A stretch of DNA of 58,201 nt from an uncultured Clostridia bacterium (GTDB lineage Bacteria; Bacillota; Clostridia; Christensenellales; UBA1242), in assembly GCA_937895935.1 (NCBI GenBank), contig CALBKX010000018.1, positions 1 to 58,201 of the forward strand, given 5' to 3'. Made by a program: the position numbers and the translations under genes. Under the pieces are notes generated by a model, which saw only the letters and a list, made by a program, of their open reading frames with translations, did not search any database and was not told where the DNA came from. Below, piece after piece: positions 1 to 8,580 of the stretch. Within the stretch, counting starts at the first letter, position 1. Every line of letters starts with the position of its first letter.

Positions 1-21
1 AAATAACTTTTGTATTTTGTT

Positions 22-49
22 TTGAAAAATCTTTAGTTTGTTGTAAAAT
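22..49 (+). promoter_or_regulatory. Promoter of secA
   Basis: A -35 box TTGAAA (22-27) is separated by 16 nt from a -10 box TAAAAT (44-49). Transcription should start near 56. An AGGAG ribosome site at 67-71 precedes the secA ATG at 81. Confidence 0.5.
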
Positions 50-80
50 AGCCTTATGTTAAAAATAGGAGCTATACATT

Positions 81-2774
81 ATGGGGCTTTTTTCTCGCGA
101 TTCAAAAGGTATTAAAAAATTAAAAAAGATTGCAAACTTAGTTGTTGCATTAGAAGATAAGTATTCATCTATGACTGATGATGAATTAAAAGCACAAACT
201 GGAATTTTAAAACAAAGGCTTGCAGATGGTGAAACTTTAGACCAAATTTTACCTGACGCTTTTGCTGTTAACAGAGAGGCTGCATTCAGAGTTTTAAATA
301 TGAAACACTTTTATGTGCAAATTATGGGCGGTATTGCTCTGCACCAAGGCAGAATTGCAGAAATGTCAACTGGTGAGGGTAAAACTTTGGTTGCAACACT
401 TCCAGCATATTTAAATGCACTTACTGGAAAGGGCGTTCACGTTGTTACAGTAAATGAATACTTAGCTAAGCGTGATGCTGAACAAATGGGTAAAGTACAT
501 CGTTTCTTAGGACTCACTGTTGGTGTAACTGTTAGTGGAATGGATGAAAATGCAAAAAGAGCAGCATATAACTGTGACATTACATATTCAACAAACAATG
601 AACTTGGATTTGATTACTTACGTGATAATATGGTTAATCAAGCCGCTAGGCGTATGCAAAGAGGTCATAATTTTGCTATTGTCGATGAAGTGGACAGTAT
701 TTTAATTGACGAAGCAAGAACTCCGCTTATTATTTCAGGTCAAGGCATTAAATCATCAGACGCATATTACACAGCACAAAAATTTGCTAAAACTTTGATT
801 CCTGAAGAGGATTTTGAAATTGACAAAAAAATTAAAGCAATTCATTTAACTGAATCAGGTACAACCAAAGCAGAAAAATTTTATAAAATTGATAATTTGG
901 CAGATGTCAAATATATGGAATTAAATCATTACATATTGAATGCTTTAAAAGCAAATTATATAATGATTGCTGACGAAAATTACATAGTTAAAGATGACGA
1001 GATTTTAATTGTTGATGAATTTACTGGTAGATTGATGAATGGCAGACGTTTTTCTGATGGACTTCATCAAGCAATTGAAGCAAAAGAGGGCGTAAAAATC
1101 AAAGATGAAAACAAAACTCTTGCAACAATTACTTTCCAAAATTATTTCCGTTTATATAAAAAACTTAGCGGTATGACTGGTACTGCAAAAACGGAAGAGG
1201 CTGAATTTAATGGAATTTATAAATTAGACGTTATTACAATTCCAACAAATAAACCTTGCATAAGAGTTGATGAGCCAGATATTATTTATCGTACTGAAAA
1301 AGGTAAATTAAATGCGGTAATTGAAGAAATAAAGGAACGTCACGCTTTAGGTCAACCAATTCTTGTTGGTACAGTAAACATTGATAAGTCTGAGGAATAT
1401 TCAAAAGCGTTAACAAAAGCGGGCATAAAACATACTGTTCTTAATGCTAAAAACCATGAAAAGGAAAGTGAAATTGTGGCTCAAGCGGGTAGATTGGGTG
1501 CAGTTACAATTGCAACAAATATGGCCGGACGTGGAACAGATATTTTGCTCGGTGGTAATCCTGAATTTTTAGCTACAATAAAAATGGAAAAAGAAAAATT
1601 TGAACCAGAAGAAATTTCTTTTGCGACTTCTTTTGTGGCATCAGACGATGAAAAATTAAACCATGCACGTGAAGTATTCAAAAAATATTTGGCTGAATTT
1701 AAAAAAATAACTGATGAAGAAAAGCAAAAAGTAATTGAAGCAGGCGGTTTGCATATTATTGGTACTGAACGACACGAATCAAGACGTATTGACAATCAGC
1801 TCCGTGGACGTAGTGGTCGTCAAGGTGACATTGGTAGTTCTATTTTCTTCCTTTCGCTTGAAGACGACTTAATTGTTCGTTTCAGTGGCACAAAACTACA
1901 AACAATTGCTGACGCTTTAAAAATAGATGACAACACACCTATTCAAATGCGTTTGATGGCTCGCCAAATTGAAAACGCTCAAAAGAAAATTGAAGCACAA
2001 AACTTTGGTTCTCGTAAAACAGTTCTTCGTTTTGATGATGTTATGAACACTCAGAGAGAAATTATTTATGGTGAAAGAAATAAAGTTTTAGATGGCGTTG
2101 ATATTCACGAACAAATCTTACAAATGATTCCAGCGGTAATTAGCAGAATTATTGACCAACAAGTTGATGCTGATAAACCAAGTTTTGATTGGGATTTAAA
2201 TGCAATTAATATGGGACTTGAAGATAAACTTTTCCCTAAAGGTACAAATCTTATTGATGAACAATATGTTGAAGATTTGGATGCTGAAGAATTAAAAGAA
2301 AAATTAACAAACCATATAACTGAACGTTATCAAAAGCTTTGTGACAAAACAAAAGAATTTGGCTTTGATTTCAGCAATATTGAAAGATTTATGCTTTTAA
2401 GAGTTGTTGATTCATTATGGATGGATCATATTGATGAAATGAATATCTTAAAAAATGAAATCATTATTCAACAATATGGTCAACACGATCCTGTTTTAAT
2501 GTATAAGGAAGAAGGTTTCCAAATGTTTGACAAAATGGTTGAACGTATTCAGGAAGACACTATAGCATTCCTACTCAACAGTAAAATTGAAATCAAAATG
2601 CCAAAAGAAATGGCTGAAAAAATGATGAAAGAACATCCTGAACTTGCTGAAAAATATAAACCTACTCAAGTTGTAAATCATACTCCTGTGAAAAAGGAAA
2701 AGGAACAAGGCAGAAATGAAAAATGCAGTTGTGGCTCAGGCAAGAAATATAAAGACTGTTGTGGTAAAAAATAA
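81..2774 (+). CDS. secA: Preprotein translocase ATPase SecA
   Basis: SecA is the motor ATPase that drives unfolded secretory proteins through SecYEG at the cytoplasmic face of the membrane. The 897-residue product has the usual family length. The DEAD-type core shows the Walker A stretch MSTGEGKT near residue 97 and the DEVDSILIDEARTP motif near 210. The second helicase domain shows the NMAGRGTDI and GRSGRQGD motifs. The C-terminus ends in a zinc-binding SEC-C tail (CSCGSGKKYKDCCG), which contacts SecB or ribosomes in other bacteria. The ATG is preceded by AGGAG. The gene has its own promoter and a terminator, so it appears to be monocistronic. Confidence 0.98.
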   Translation: MGLFSRDSKGIKKLKKIANLVVALEDKYSSMTDDELKAQTGILKQRLADGETLDQILPDAFAVNREAAFRVLNMKHFYVQIMGGIALHQGRIAEMSTGEGKTLVATLPAYLNALTGKGVHVVTVNEYLAKRDAEQMGKVHRFLGLTVGVTVSGMDENAKRAAYNCDITYSTNNELGFDYLRDNMVNQAARRMQRGHNFAIVDEVDSILIDEARTPLIISGQGIKSSDAYYTAQKFAKTLIPEEDFEIDKKIKAIHLTESGTTKAEKFYKIDNLADVKYMELNHYILNALKANYIMIADENYIVKDDEILIVDEFTGRLMNGRRFSDGLHQAIEAKEGVKIKDENKTLATITFQNYFRLYKKLSGMTGTAKTEEAEFNGIYKLDVITIPTNKPCIRVDEPDIIYRTEKGKLNAVIEEIKERHALGQPILVGTVNIDKSEEYSKALTKAGIKHTVLNAKNHEKESEIVAQAGRLGAVTIATNMAGRGTDILLGGNPEFLATIKMEKEKFEPEEISFATSFVASDDEKLNHAREVFKKYLAEFKKITDEEKQKVIEAGGLHIIGTERHESRRIDNQLRGRSGRQGDIGSSIFFLSLEDDLIVRFSGTKLQTIADALKIDDNTPIQMRLMARQIENAQKKIEAQNFGSRKTVLRFDDVMNTQREIIYGERNKVLDGVDIHEQILQMIPAVISRIIDQQVDADKPSFDWDLNAINMGLEDKLFPKGTNLIDEQYVEDLDAEELKEKLTNHITERYQKLCDKTKEFGFDFSNIERFMLLRVVDSLWMDHIDEMNILKNEIIIQQYGQHDPVLMYKEEGFQMFDKMVERIQEDTIAFLLNSKIEIKMPKEMAEKMMKEHPELAEKYKPTQVVNHTPVKKEKEQGRNEKCSCGSGKKYKDCCGKK

Positions 2775-2802
2775 TCTTTAAAATTTTTGGCTTAGTTAAA
2801 AA

Positions 2803-2838
2803 AATGTACATTGCAATAAAGCAATGTGCATTTTTTGT
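2803..2838 (+). terminator. Terminator after secA
   Basis: A hairpin with arms ATGTACATTGC and GCAATGTGCAT around an AATAAA loop is followed by a T-run. It lies about 30 nt after the secA stop codon. Confidence 0.85.
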
Positions 2839-3074
2839 TTTTTGGAAAGCGTTTGAAGTGATTTTAAAGTAAAACAAATGGTTATTAAGTAAAAAAAGAA
2901 AGTAATTTTTAATTCGTTTATTTTTTTGCAAATTTACAAAAAAGTGCAAAGTAAAGTCACTTAGTGAAATTTTTCGCATTTTTTAATCGTAAAATAGAAA
3001 ATGCTAGGGCGTAGTTAAATGCAATAAATTGACTTTCGCTATTTTTGCTACAAAAATGTGGGGCATTTTCGCTA

Positions 3075-3103
3075 TTGATTATTGTTGATTTATGTGATAA
3101 CAT
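3075..3103 (+). promoter_or_regulatory. Leaderless-type promoter
   Basis: TTGATT (3075-3080), a 17-nt spacer and an extended -10 TGaTAACAT (box 3098-3103) end only 6 nt before the ATG at 3110. No Shine-Dalgarno is present, so the mRNA probably starts at or next to the start codon. Confidence 0.55.
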
Positions 3104-3109
3104 ATAAAT

Positions 3110-4066
3110 ATGAAAAATATGCAGGATATAAAAAACGAGTTTGCCATTAAATATTTTGGTGACACATATAACAATGTTATAGTATTATTTAAAACGCTTG
3201 AAAAGGCGTATAGAGAAAATCTTTTAAATAATCCTGAGGAATTGAAAAATTTAATGACAGTATATGCTGCATTAAACTCAAATGATATAACAATGCTCAA
3301 AACATTAAAAAGTCTTGACCCTACAGAGTTGCAAAGCAATTTGTATGATTTATATAAAAAAGCACAATACGCTTGTTTCGATAAAATAAAACAAAATTGT
3401 TACAATTTTAATGATAAAGATGTAGATGAAAATTTAAGTCAAAAAGACCAAATCGTGTACAATATAAATAAAAGACCAGAAAACTTATTGGTGAATGTTG
3501 CAAAGTTGGAAAGAGATATGGAATTAGATAAAAATCAACTAGATAAGTTTTTAAATCAGTATATTTCATATAGAGAATATAGAAAAATAGGTAATGATTA
3601 TAAATCTCTTAGTTTCGTAAACAATCACGATATTCACTCATTTAGAGATATTAATCAATACGTAACATTTGTGTATCCAAATGACATACCTGAAACCTAT
3701 TTAATTACAATTTCAAAAAAAGATGCTCATGTTAAATTTTATGACAAAAATCCTGCTTCTCGAATGGCACAAAATTTTTTGTCACCTGAAAATTTGTTGA
3801 ATAGTACAAATGAGTTTAATGAAATAGCAGTTATAAGAAAAGATATTCACAATGAGGAAAGTAGAGAAATAAAACCAATTGCTATTTTATGCAATAAAAA
3901 AATTACTGAACTTGAAAGAAAAATAGCGAAAAGATTAAATATATCTATAATCTTTTCTGAAACAGAGTATGTTCCAAAAAAATATTTTAAAAAGAAAAGT
4001 TTAGATTACACATATTACAACAACAAAAAAAGAGAAACTAAGTACGATTTTGAAGAAATAAAATAA
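3110..4066 (+). CDS. Protein of unknown function, 318 aa
   Basis: I do not recognise this family. The product is soluble, with no signal peptide or membrane segment, and is rich in Lys, Asn, Asp and Tyr. The N-terminal half looks helical. A C-terminal block around residues 235-290 alternates hydrophobic strands (IAVIRKDIH, IKPIAILC) with charged helices, and the last 30 residues are Lys/Tyr-rich. The gene is flanked by secA and a tRNA and is not in an operon. Its start follows a -10 box by 6 nt with no ribosome site, which suggests leaderless translation. Confidence 0.7.
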   Translation: MKNMQDIKNEFAIKYFGDTYNNVIVLFKTLEKAYRENLLNNPEELKNLMTVYAALNSNDITMLKTLKSLDPTELQSNLYDLYKKAQYACFDKIKQNCYNFNDKDVDENLSQKDQIVYNINKRPENLLVNVAKLERDMELDKNQLDKFLNQYISYREYRKIGNDYKSLSFVNNHDIHSFRDINQYVTFVYPNDIPETYLITISKKDAHVKFYDKNPASRMAQNFLSPENLLNSTNEFNEIAVIRKDIHNEESREIKPIAILCNKKITELERKIAKRLNISIIFSETEYVPKKYFKKKSLDYTYYNNKKRETKYDFEEIK

Positions 4067-4359
4067 GATAAAGATTTTAAATAAATTGAAACTTTGCTAA
4101 ATAAACAAGTTTTGAATTCGCATGATTAATTCCTAGCTTAAAAACACCACGTTTTAATTAAAAAAATAAATAATACTTAAATAGGATGTGTGTATGATTG
4201 TAAATGGCTAAAAAAGAGGACTAGTATTGAGTTGATTATATAAAAGATATGTCCACAAAAGTGCCATGGAAAGTGTTGATATTGCAAAATGAAGAATTGT
4301 GTAAAGTTTTAAAATATAATAATTTGTTAGATTAATGTTATTATTAAATAACTTTTTCA
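4067..4359. other. Intergenic stretch with possible micro-ORF
   Basis: Mostly AT-rich sequence with no clear gene. A short frame at 4249-4335 (+) would give a 28-residue peptide beginning MSTKVPWKVLILQNEE. Its frame is open for a few codons further upstream, so it may be a gene remnant rather than a working gene. No ribosome site is seen. Confidence 0.25.
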
Positions 4360-4388
4360 TTGACAAAATGCTTTAACAGATATATAAT
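4360..4388 (+). promoter_or_regulatory. Consensus promoter of tRNA-Arg
   Basis: TTGACA (4360-4365), a 17-nt spacer and TATAAT (4383-4388) match the housekeeping sigma consensus exactly. The start point near 4395 lies about 100 nt before the tRNA. That leader holds a hairpin made of GATGAAAGTAA (from 4388) and its complement TTACTTTCATC (ending near 4431). Confidence 0.8.
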
Positions 4389-4497
4389 GATGAAAGTAAT
4401 TTGTATTAATTAAATGCAGTTACTTTCATCTGTATGTTTATCTGAATTGTTGGTCACTTTGTGTTTATAAAAAAACAAAGGACAAAAAATTAAATAT

Positions 4498-4574
4498 GCG
4501 CTGTTAGCTCAATTGGATAGAGCGTTGGTCTACGGAACCAAAGGTTGGGGATTCGAGCTCCTCACGGCGCACCA
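4498..4574 (+). tRNA. tRNA-Arg (ACG)
   Basis: The cloverleaf folds fully: acceptor GCGCTGT with ACGGCGC, anticodon stem TTGGT with ACCAA around loop CTACGGA (anticodon ACG), and T-arm GGGGA-TTCGAGC-TCCTC. CCA is encoded. The ACG anticodon reads CGN arginine codons after A34-to-inosine editing. The gene sits alone behind a consensus promoter and before a terminator. Confidence 0.95.
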
Positions 4575-4704
4575 GAGAAGGAAATTGGCACGAGATGTCA
4601 ATTTTTTTTTGTAAAAAACCCAACCTTTGGTTCCGTAGAGTGTGGGGTACCCCAAAAAATGTTTACATTTTTAGGGGAGCGAAACAATTTGCTAAAAAAA
4701 TAAA
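4544..4704 (+). repeat. Direct repeat copy 1, beginning inside the tRNA
   Basis: About 160 bp running from the 3' part of tRNA-Arg to roughly 4704 recurs almost exactly at 4751-4914. The unit contains the tRNA terminator and a second hairpin (CCCCAAAAAATGT with ACATTTTTAGGGG). It also contains a 21-nt stretch at 4619-4639 that is the exact reverse complement of the tRNA anticodon arm and variable loop (4529-4549). Confidence 0.85.
4583..4611 (+). terminator. Terminator after tRNA-Arg
   Basis: Stem AATTGGCA with TGTCAATT around CGAGA, followed by nine or more Ts. The same element recurs in the downstream repeat copy. Confidence 0.8.
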
Positions 4705-4750
4705 TTTTGCGAATAGCAAAATGAAAAAAGGAAGCAAAAATTGTTGAGCC

Positions 4751-4914
4751 GTTGGGGATTCGAGCTCCTATAGGGCGCACCAGAGAAGGAAATTGGCACG
4801 AGATGTCAATTTTTTTTTGTAAAAAACCCAACCTTTGGTTCCGTAGAGTGTGGGGTACCCCAAAAAATGTTTACATTTTTAGGGGAGCGAAACAATTTGC
4901 TAAAAAAAATAAAA
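4751..4914 (+). repeat. Direct repeat copy 2, with a 3' tRNA fragment
   Basis: Second copy of the unit at 4544-4704. It begins with a tRNA 3' fragment (T-arm, acceptor strand and CCA, about 4751-4785) and differs by a few bases near the acceptor (CACGG against ATAGGG). It repeats the terminator, and at 4827-4847 it carries a second exact 21-nt reverse complement of the tRNA-Arg anticodon arm. The fragment lacks the D and anticodon arms and cannot be a tRNA. Confidence 0.85.
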
Positions 4915-4946
4915 ATATATAATTAAATTTGCATTAATTAAAAAGA

Positions 4947-4990
4947 TAAGACATATTTTGCGATTTGACTAAAATTTGTCTTGTTTTTTT
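4947..4990 (+). terminator. Probable terminator before holB
   Basis: Arms AAGACA and TGTCTT with inner ATTTT/AAAAT pairing, then a run of Ts. It separates the tRNA region from the holB promoter. Confidence 0.6.
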
Positions 4991-4992
4991 AA

Positions 4993-5021
4993 TTGTAATT
5001 AGTTGATTTCTGTGTTAAAAT
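4993..5021 (+). promoter_or_regulatory. Leaderless-type promoter of the holB operon
   Basis: TTGTAA (4993-4998), a 17-nt spacer and an extended -10 TGtTAAAAT (box 5016-5021) end 6 nt before the ATG at 5028. There is no Shine-Dalgarno, so the transcript should start at the A of the start codon. Confidence 0.65.
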
Positions 5022-5027
5022 GTTTTT

Positions 5028-5996
5028 ATGGATTTTGAAGAACAAATTAAAAGTTTGAATGTATATAAAGATTTTAAAACGACACTTGAAAACAATAAAT
5101 TGAGTCAAGCATATTTGTTTATGTGTCCTGATAGATTAACAAACAAAAACTTGCTTTTAGAACTTGCAAAATTGTTGCAGTGCGAAAATGAAACCGGGTG
5201 TGATAATTGTCCTAGTTGTATTAAAATAAAGGCGGGGACTCACCCGGATGTGTTGATTTATCCTTCATCTTTAAATTTTATGGTGGAAGATGCTTCAAAA
5301 ATTTATAATAATGTTCAAGTAAAGCCAATGCTTTCAAACTACAAAGTTTTTATAATTAATGATTTTGATTTGTCAACTGAACAAGCACAAAACAAAATGT
5401 TAAAAATTTTGGAAGAGCCACCTTCAAATGTTATCTTTTTGTTGTCCGCAACTAATCAAGAAAAAATATTAAAAACAATATTATCTCGAGTGCAAAAAAT
5501 TACAGTTGATAAAATAACAAAAAGTAAATTAGAAAATTTATTCGTTGATGTTCCTACGCATATTTTAAATGTTGCAATTAGTTTTGGTGAAGGGTATTTA
5601 GGAAAAACTCTTGACATAATCAATAACAAAGAATTTATCTTAGATTATGAAAATATGGTAAATTTAATTAAAAATTTAAAAAATAGTTCTTTTATTCCAT
5701 TTTATTCTCAATTTTTTGTTAAAGATAAATCTAAATTTGAAAACAATTTATTAATTTTAAATTCGCTTTATAGAGATATGCTAATGATTGCATTAAATAA
5801 AAACGATTTGGTTTCAAACGCAAATTTAAAAACCGAATGGGGAAATGGTTTTGGTGAATATTCAGCAAGTGCATTGACAGAAATTTTGAAAAGAATTAAT
5901 TTAGTAAAGAAAAAGTTAGATAGTAATGTTAACTTAACAGTTTTAGCGGATAATTTGTTATTCGATATTTTGGAGGTTAAATATTTATGCAAATAA
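5028..5996 (+). CDS. holB: DNA polymerase III delta' subunit
   Basis: Delta' is the fixed arm of the clamp loader, which places the sliding clamp on DNA. The 322-residue product has the four-cysteine zinc knuckle of clamp-loader AAA+ proteins (C-x5-C-x2-C-x2-C near residues 52-65), the IINDFD Walker B-like region and the SRC-like SRVQ motif. The P-loop is degenerate (CPDRLTNKN), as expected for delta' rather than DnaX. It is the first gene of a cluster that matches the order in Bacillus. Its stop overlaps the ricT start by 10 nt. Confidence 0.9.
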   Translation: MDFEEQIKSLNVYKDFKTTLENNKLSQAYLFMCPDRLTNKNLLLELAKLLQCENETGCDNCPSCIKIKAGTHPDVLIYPSSLNFMVEDASKIYNNVQVKPMLSNYKVFIINDFDLSTEQAQNKMLKILEEPPSNVIFLLSATNQEKILKTILSRVQKITVDKITKSKLENLFVDVPTHILNVAISFGEGYLGKTLDIINNKEFILDYENMVNLIKNLKNSSFIPFYSQFFVKDKSKFENNLLILNSLYRDMLMIALNKNDLVSNANLKTEWGNGFGEYSASALTEILKRINLVKKKLDSNVNLTVLADNLLFDILEVKYLCK

Positions 5997-6799
5997 AAGA
6001 AGTAAAGGTTTGTTTCACACCAAACGGAAAAGAGTATTCATTTGATTGCTCTGATGTTTTTGTAAAATATGGTGAATTTGTTTTAGTAGAAACTGTTCGT
6101 GGAATGGAAATTGGCACAATATGTTCTAAGGTTACAATGAAAGAAGATTCAGATTTTAATGAACCACTAAAAAAAGTATTAAGAGTTGCGACAGAAGATG
6201 AAATAAAACAAAAAGAGCAAAACAAAGTAAAAGAAGAAGATATTAAACTTACTTGCGAAAAGTATGCAAGTAAGCTTAAATTGGATATGAAAATTGTATC
6301 AGCTGAACTTAATTTTGATGCAAGTAAAGTGATTATAAGTTTTACCGCGGATTCAAGGGTTGATTTTAGAGAACTTGTTAAGCAACTTGCAGGCAAGTAT
6401 AAAATCAGAATAGAATTAAGACAACTTGATGTAAGGGAAGAAACAAAAGTTTTAGGAGGTTTGGGACCTTGCGGTAGAGAATGTTGTTGCTCTAAATTTT
6501 TGTCTGAAGCAACACATAGCAGCATAAAAATGGCAAAAACTCAAGGGTTATCACTAAATCCTACAAGCATAAGTGGATTATGTGGCAAATTAAAATGTTG
6601 CCTTGCCTATGAAAATGAATATTACAGTGAAATAAGTAAAATTATGCCTAAGTTAAATACAGAAGTTGTAACACCTGATGGAAAAGGTTTGGTTGTTTAT
6701 AACAATTTGTTAAAACAAGAAGTGAGTGTAAAATTTATTAATCAAGATGGTTCACAAAATATTAAAGATTATAGTGTAAAAGATATAAAAATTCAATAA
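5987..6799 (+). CDS. ricT: PSP1-domain protein RicT (YaaT)
   Basis: In Bacillus, RicT works with RicA and RicF as an iron-sulfur complex that directs RNase Y processing and affects sporulation, competence and biofilm formation. The 270-residue product has the PSP1 domain and the characteristic clusters CGRECCCSKFL (about residues 159-169) and CGKLKCCLAYE (about 200-210), which supply the Fe-S ligands. The gene overlaps holB by 10 nt and lies 30 nt before the methyltransferase gene, the conserved Firmicute arrangement. Confidence 0.92.
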   Translation: MQIKEVKVCFTPNGKEYSFDCSDVFVKYGEFVLVETVRGMEIGTICSKVTMKEDSDFNEPLKKVLRVATEDEIKQKEQNKVKEEDIKLTCEKYASKLKLDMKIVSAELNFDASKVIISFTADSRVDFRELVKQLAGKYKIRIELRQLDVREETKVLGGLGPCGRECCCSKFLSEATHSSIKMAKTQGLSLNPTSISGLCGKLKCCLAYENEYYSEISKIMPKLNTEVVTPDGKGLVVYNNLLKQEVSVKFINQDGSQNIKDYSVKDIKIQ

Positions 6800-6829
6800 A
6801 AGGCTAAAGGAAATTTTTCCTCTAATATT

Positions 6830-7576
6830 ATGGACGATATATTTTTAAATTCTAATGAAAGAATAGATGATTTAAATCTGGACAATTTAAAAATTATACA
6901 AAAAGTTGGCGGGTACGGTTTTACAAGTGATTCTGTCTTACTCGTAAATTTTGTAAAAACAAAGCATAAAGATTTTTGTGTGGAGATTGGTACTGGTTGC
7001 GGTATTATTTCTATTTTAGTGAACTATAAAGAAAAGCCTAATAAAATTATGGCATTTGAAATTCAATGTGATCAAAGTGAACTGGCAAAAAGAAATGTAA
7101 AACTTTGCAAAATGGAAGAAAAAATTGAAATAATTAACGATAAAATACAAAATTGGAACAAATATTTAAAAAATGGCGAGGTTGATGTTGTATTTGTTAA
7201 TCCGCCTTATTTTAAATATGATGAAAAAGTTTGTGGGGCAACTGAAGAAAAAATAATTAGCAGGTTTGACAAAGAATTGCCTTTAAATGATATGTTTTTT
7301 GCAATAAGCAAAATGCTAAAGTTTGGAGGAAAACTTTATTTTGTCAATGCTTCTTCAAGATTATTTGATTGTTTTTGTACTATGAAAACCTATGGAATTA
7401 CACCAAAAAGAATATATTTTGTTCATCCAAATAAAAGCAAAAATTCTTCTGTGTTTTTGTGTGAGGCAACCTTAGGCGGAAAAGATAGTTTGCAAATTTT
7501 GACACCATTATTTACAAATGATTTAGACGGCGATTATATTGAAACAATTCAAAAACTTTACAAAAAAAGAAGGTAA
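6830..7576 (+). CDS. TrmN6-type tRNA1(Val) (adenine-N6) methyltransferase
   Basis: Class I SAM-dependent methyltransferase of the YfiC/TrmN6 (Bacillus YabB) family, whose E. coli member methylates A37 of tRNA1(Val). SAM-binding motif I reads EIGTGCGIIS, motif II ends in AFEIQ, and the catalytic NPPYF motif (about residues 125-129) identifies an N6-adenine methyltransferase. Its place between ricT and rsmI matches yabB in Bacillus. A GGAAA...TTTCC hairpin lies just before the ATG. The substrate is inferred from the family. Confidence 0.85.
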   Translation: MDDIFLNSNERIDDLNLDNLKIIQKVGGYGFTSDSVLLVNFVKTKHKDFCVEIGTGCGIISILVNYKEKPNKIMAFEIQCDQSELAKRNVKLCKMEEKIEIINDKIQNWNKYLKNGEVDVVFVNPPYFKYDEKVCGATEEKIISRFDKELPLNDMFFAISKMLKFGGKLYFVNASSRLFDCFCTMKTYGITPKRIYFVHPNKSKNSSVFLCEATLGGKDSLQILTPLFTNDLDGDYIETIQKLYKKRR

Positions 7577-7580
7577 ATTT

Positions 7581-8393
7581 ATGTTATATTTTGTTGCAAC
7601 ACCAATTGGTAATTTAAAAGATATTACACTTCGAGCGCTAGAAGTTTTAAATAGTGTTGATGTTATAGCGTGTGAAGATACAAGAAATTCTTTAAAACTT
7701 TTAAATCATTATGACATACGTAAAAAATTAATTGCTTATCACAAATATAATGAAGGCAATTCAAGTGAGGGCATAATAAAACTTTTAAATGATGGTAAAG
7801 ATGTGGCAATAATTAGTGATGCTGGGATGCCTGTCATTTCTGATCCTGGCGATACAATTATTCAAAAGTTAAAGGAAAAAAATATTCCTTACACAGTCGT
7901 GCCTGGGGCAAATGCGGGGTTGTGTGCTTTAATATTAAGTGGGTTAAATTCTTCTAGATTCACATTTATTGGCTTTTTACCAGAAGATAAAAAAGAATGC
8001 AACAATTTATTAAACGATATAAAAAATTATAGAACGACACTTTTATTTTATGTAGCACCTCACGATATTTTTTCCATAACAAATAAATTATTTAATGTTT
8101 TGGGTAAACGCAAAGCCGTTTTGGTAAATGAGATTACAAAACTTTATGAAAAGTCATATTCTTTCAATCTGGGTGAAAAATTGGAAATTGAACCAAAGGG
8201 TGAATATGTTTTGGCTTTAGAAGGAAATTGTTTAAAAGAAATCAATGAATTAAACGAGTTGTCAATTGAAGAACATATTTTATATTATTTAAATCTTGGT
8301 GAAAACAAAAACGATGTGATAAAAAAAGTTGCAAAAGAACGTGGAGTAAATAAAAACGAAGTGTACAAAGTTGCAATTTCTATGAAAAATTAA
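7581..8393 (+). CDS. rsmI: 16S rRNA 2'-O-methyltransferase RsmI
   Basis: RsmI methylates the ribose of C1402 in the decoding site of 16S rRNA. The tetrapyrrole-methylase fold is clear: the N-terminus YFVATPIGNLKDITLRA, then CEDTRN, the SAM-binding DAGMPVISDPG and the PGAN motif. I start it at the ATG at 7581, behind GAAGG, because this puts the conserved N-terminus at residue 1. A longer upstream frame would only overlap the previous gene. It is the last gene of the operon. Confidence 0.93.
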   Translation: MLYFVATPIGNLKDITLRALEVLNSVDVIACEDTRNSLKLLNHYDIRKKLIAYHKYNEGNSSEGIIKLLNDGKDVAIISDAGMPVISDPGDTIIQKLKEKNIPYTVVPGANAGLCALILSGLNSSRFTFIGFLPEDKKECNNLLNDIKNYRTTLLFYVAPHDIFSITNKLFNVLGKRKAVLVNEITKLYEKSYSFNLGEKLEIEPKGEYVLALEGNCLKEINELNELSIEEHILYYLNLGENKNDVIKKVAKERGVNKNEVYKVAISMKN

Positions 8394-8580
8394 TTCACCT
8401 TATGAAAAAGTTTCCACAAAAATTAAAATAATGATATTGCAAACTAATGTATTTTATGTTATATTTAATTTATAAAATTAAAATTTTTAAAGGTGTAAAC
8501 ATTTTTAAAAATAACATATTGAATGAAGATTTTTAAAAAGTTACACTAAAACAAAATTATTCAAGATATATGGAGGAAAA

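Noticed and set aside
4598..4831. 77-codon minus-strand frame across the tRNA tail repeat
   Set aside because: It is made of the duplicated non-coding tail and the antisense tRNA segment, with no ribosome site. Its composition follows the repeat, not a protein.
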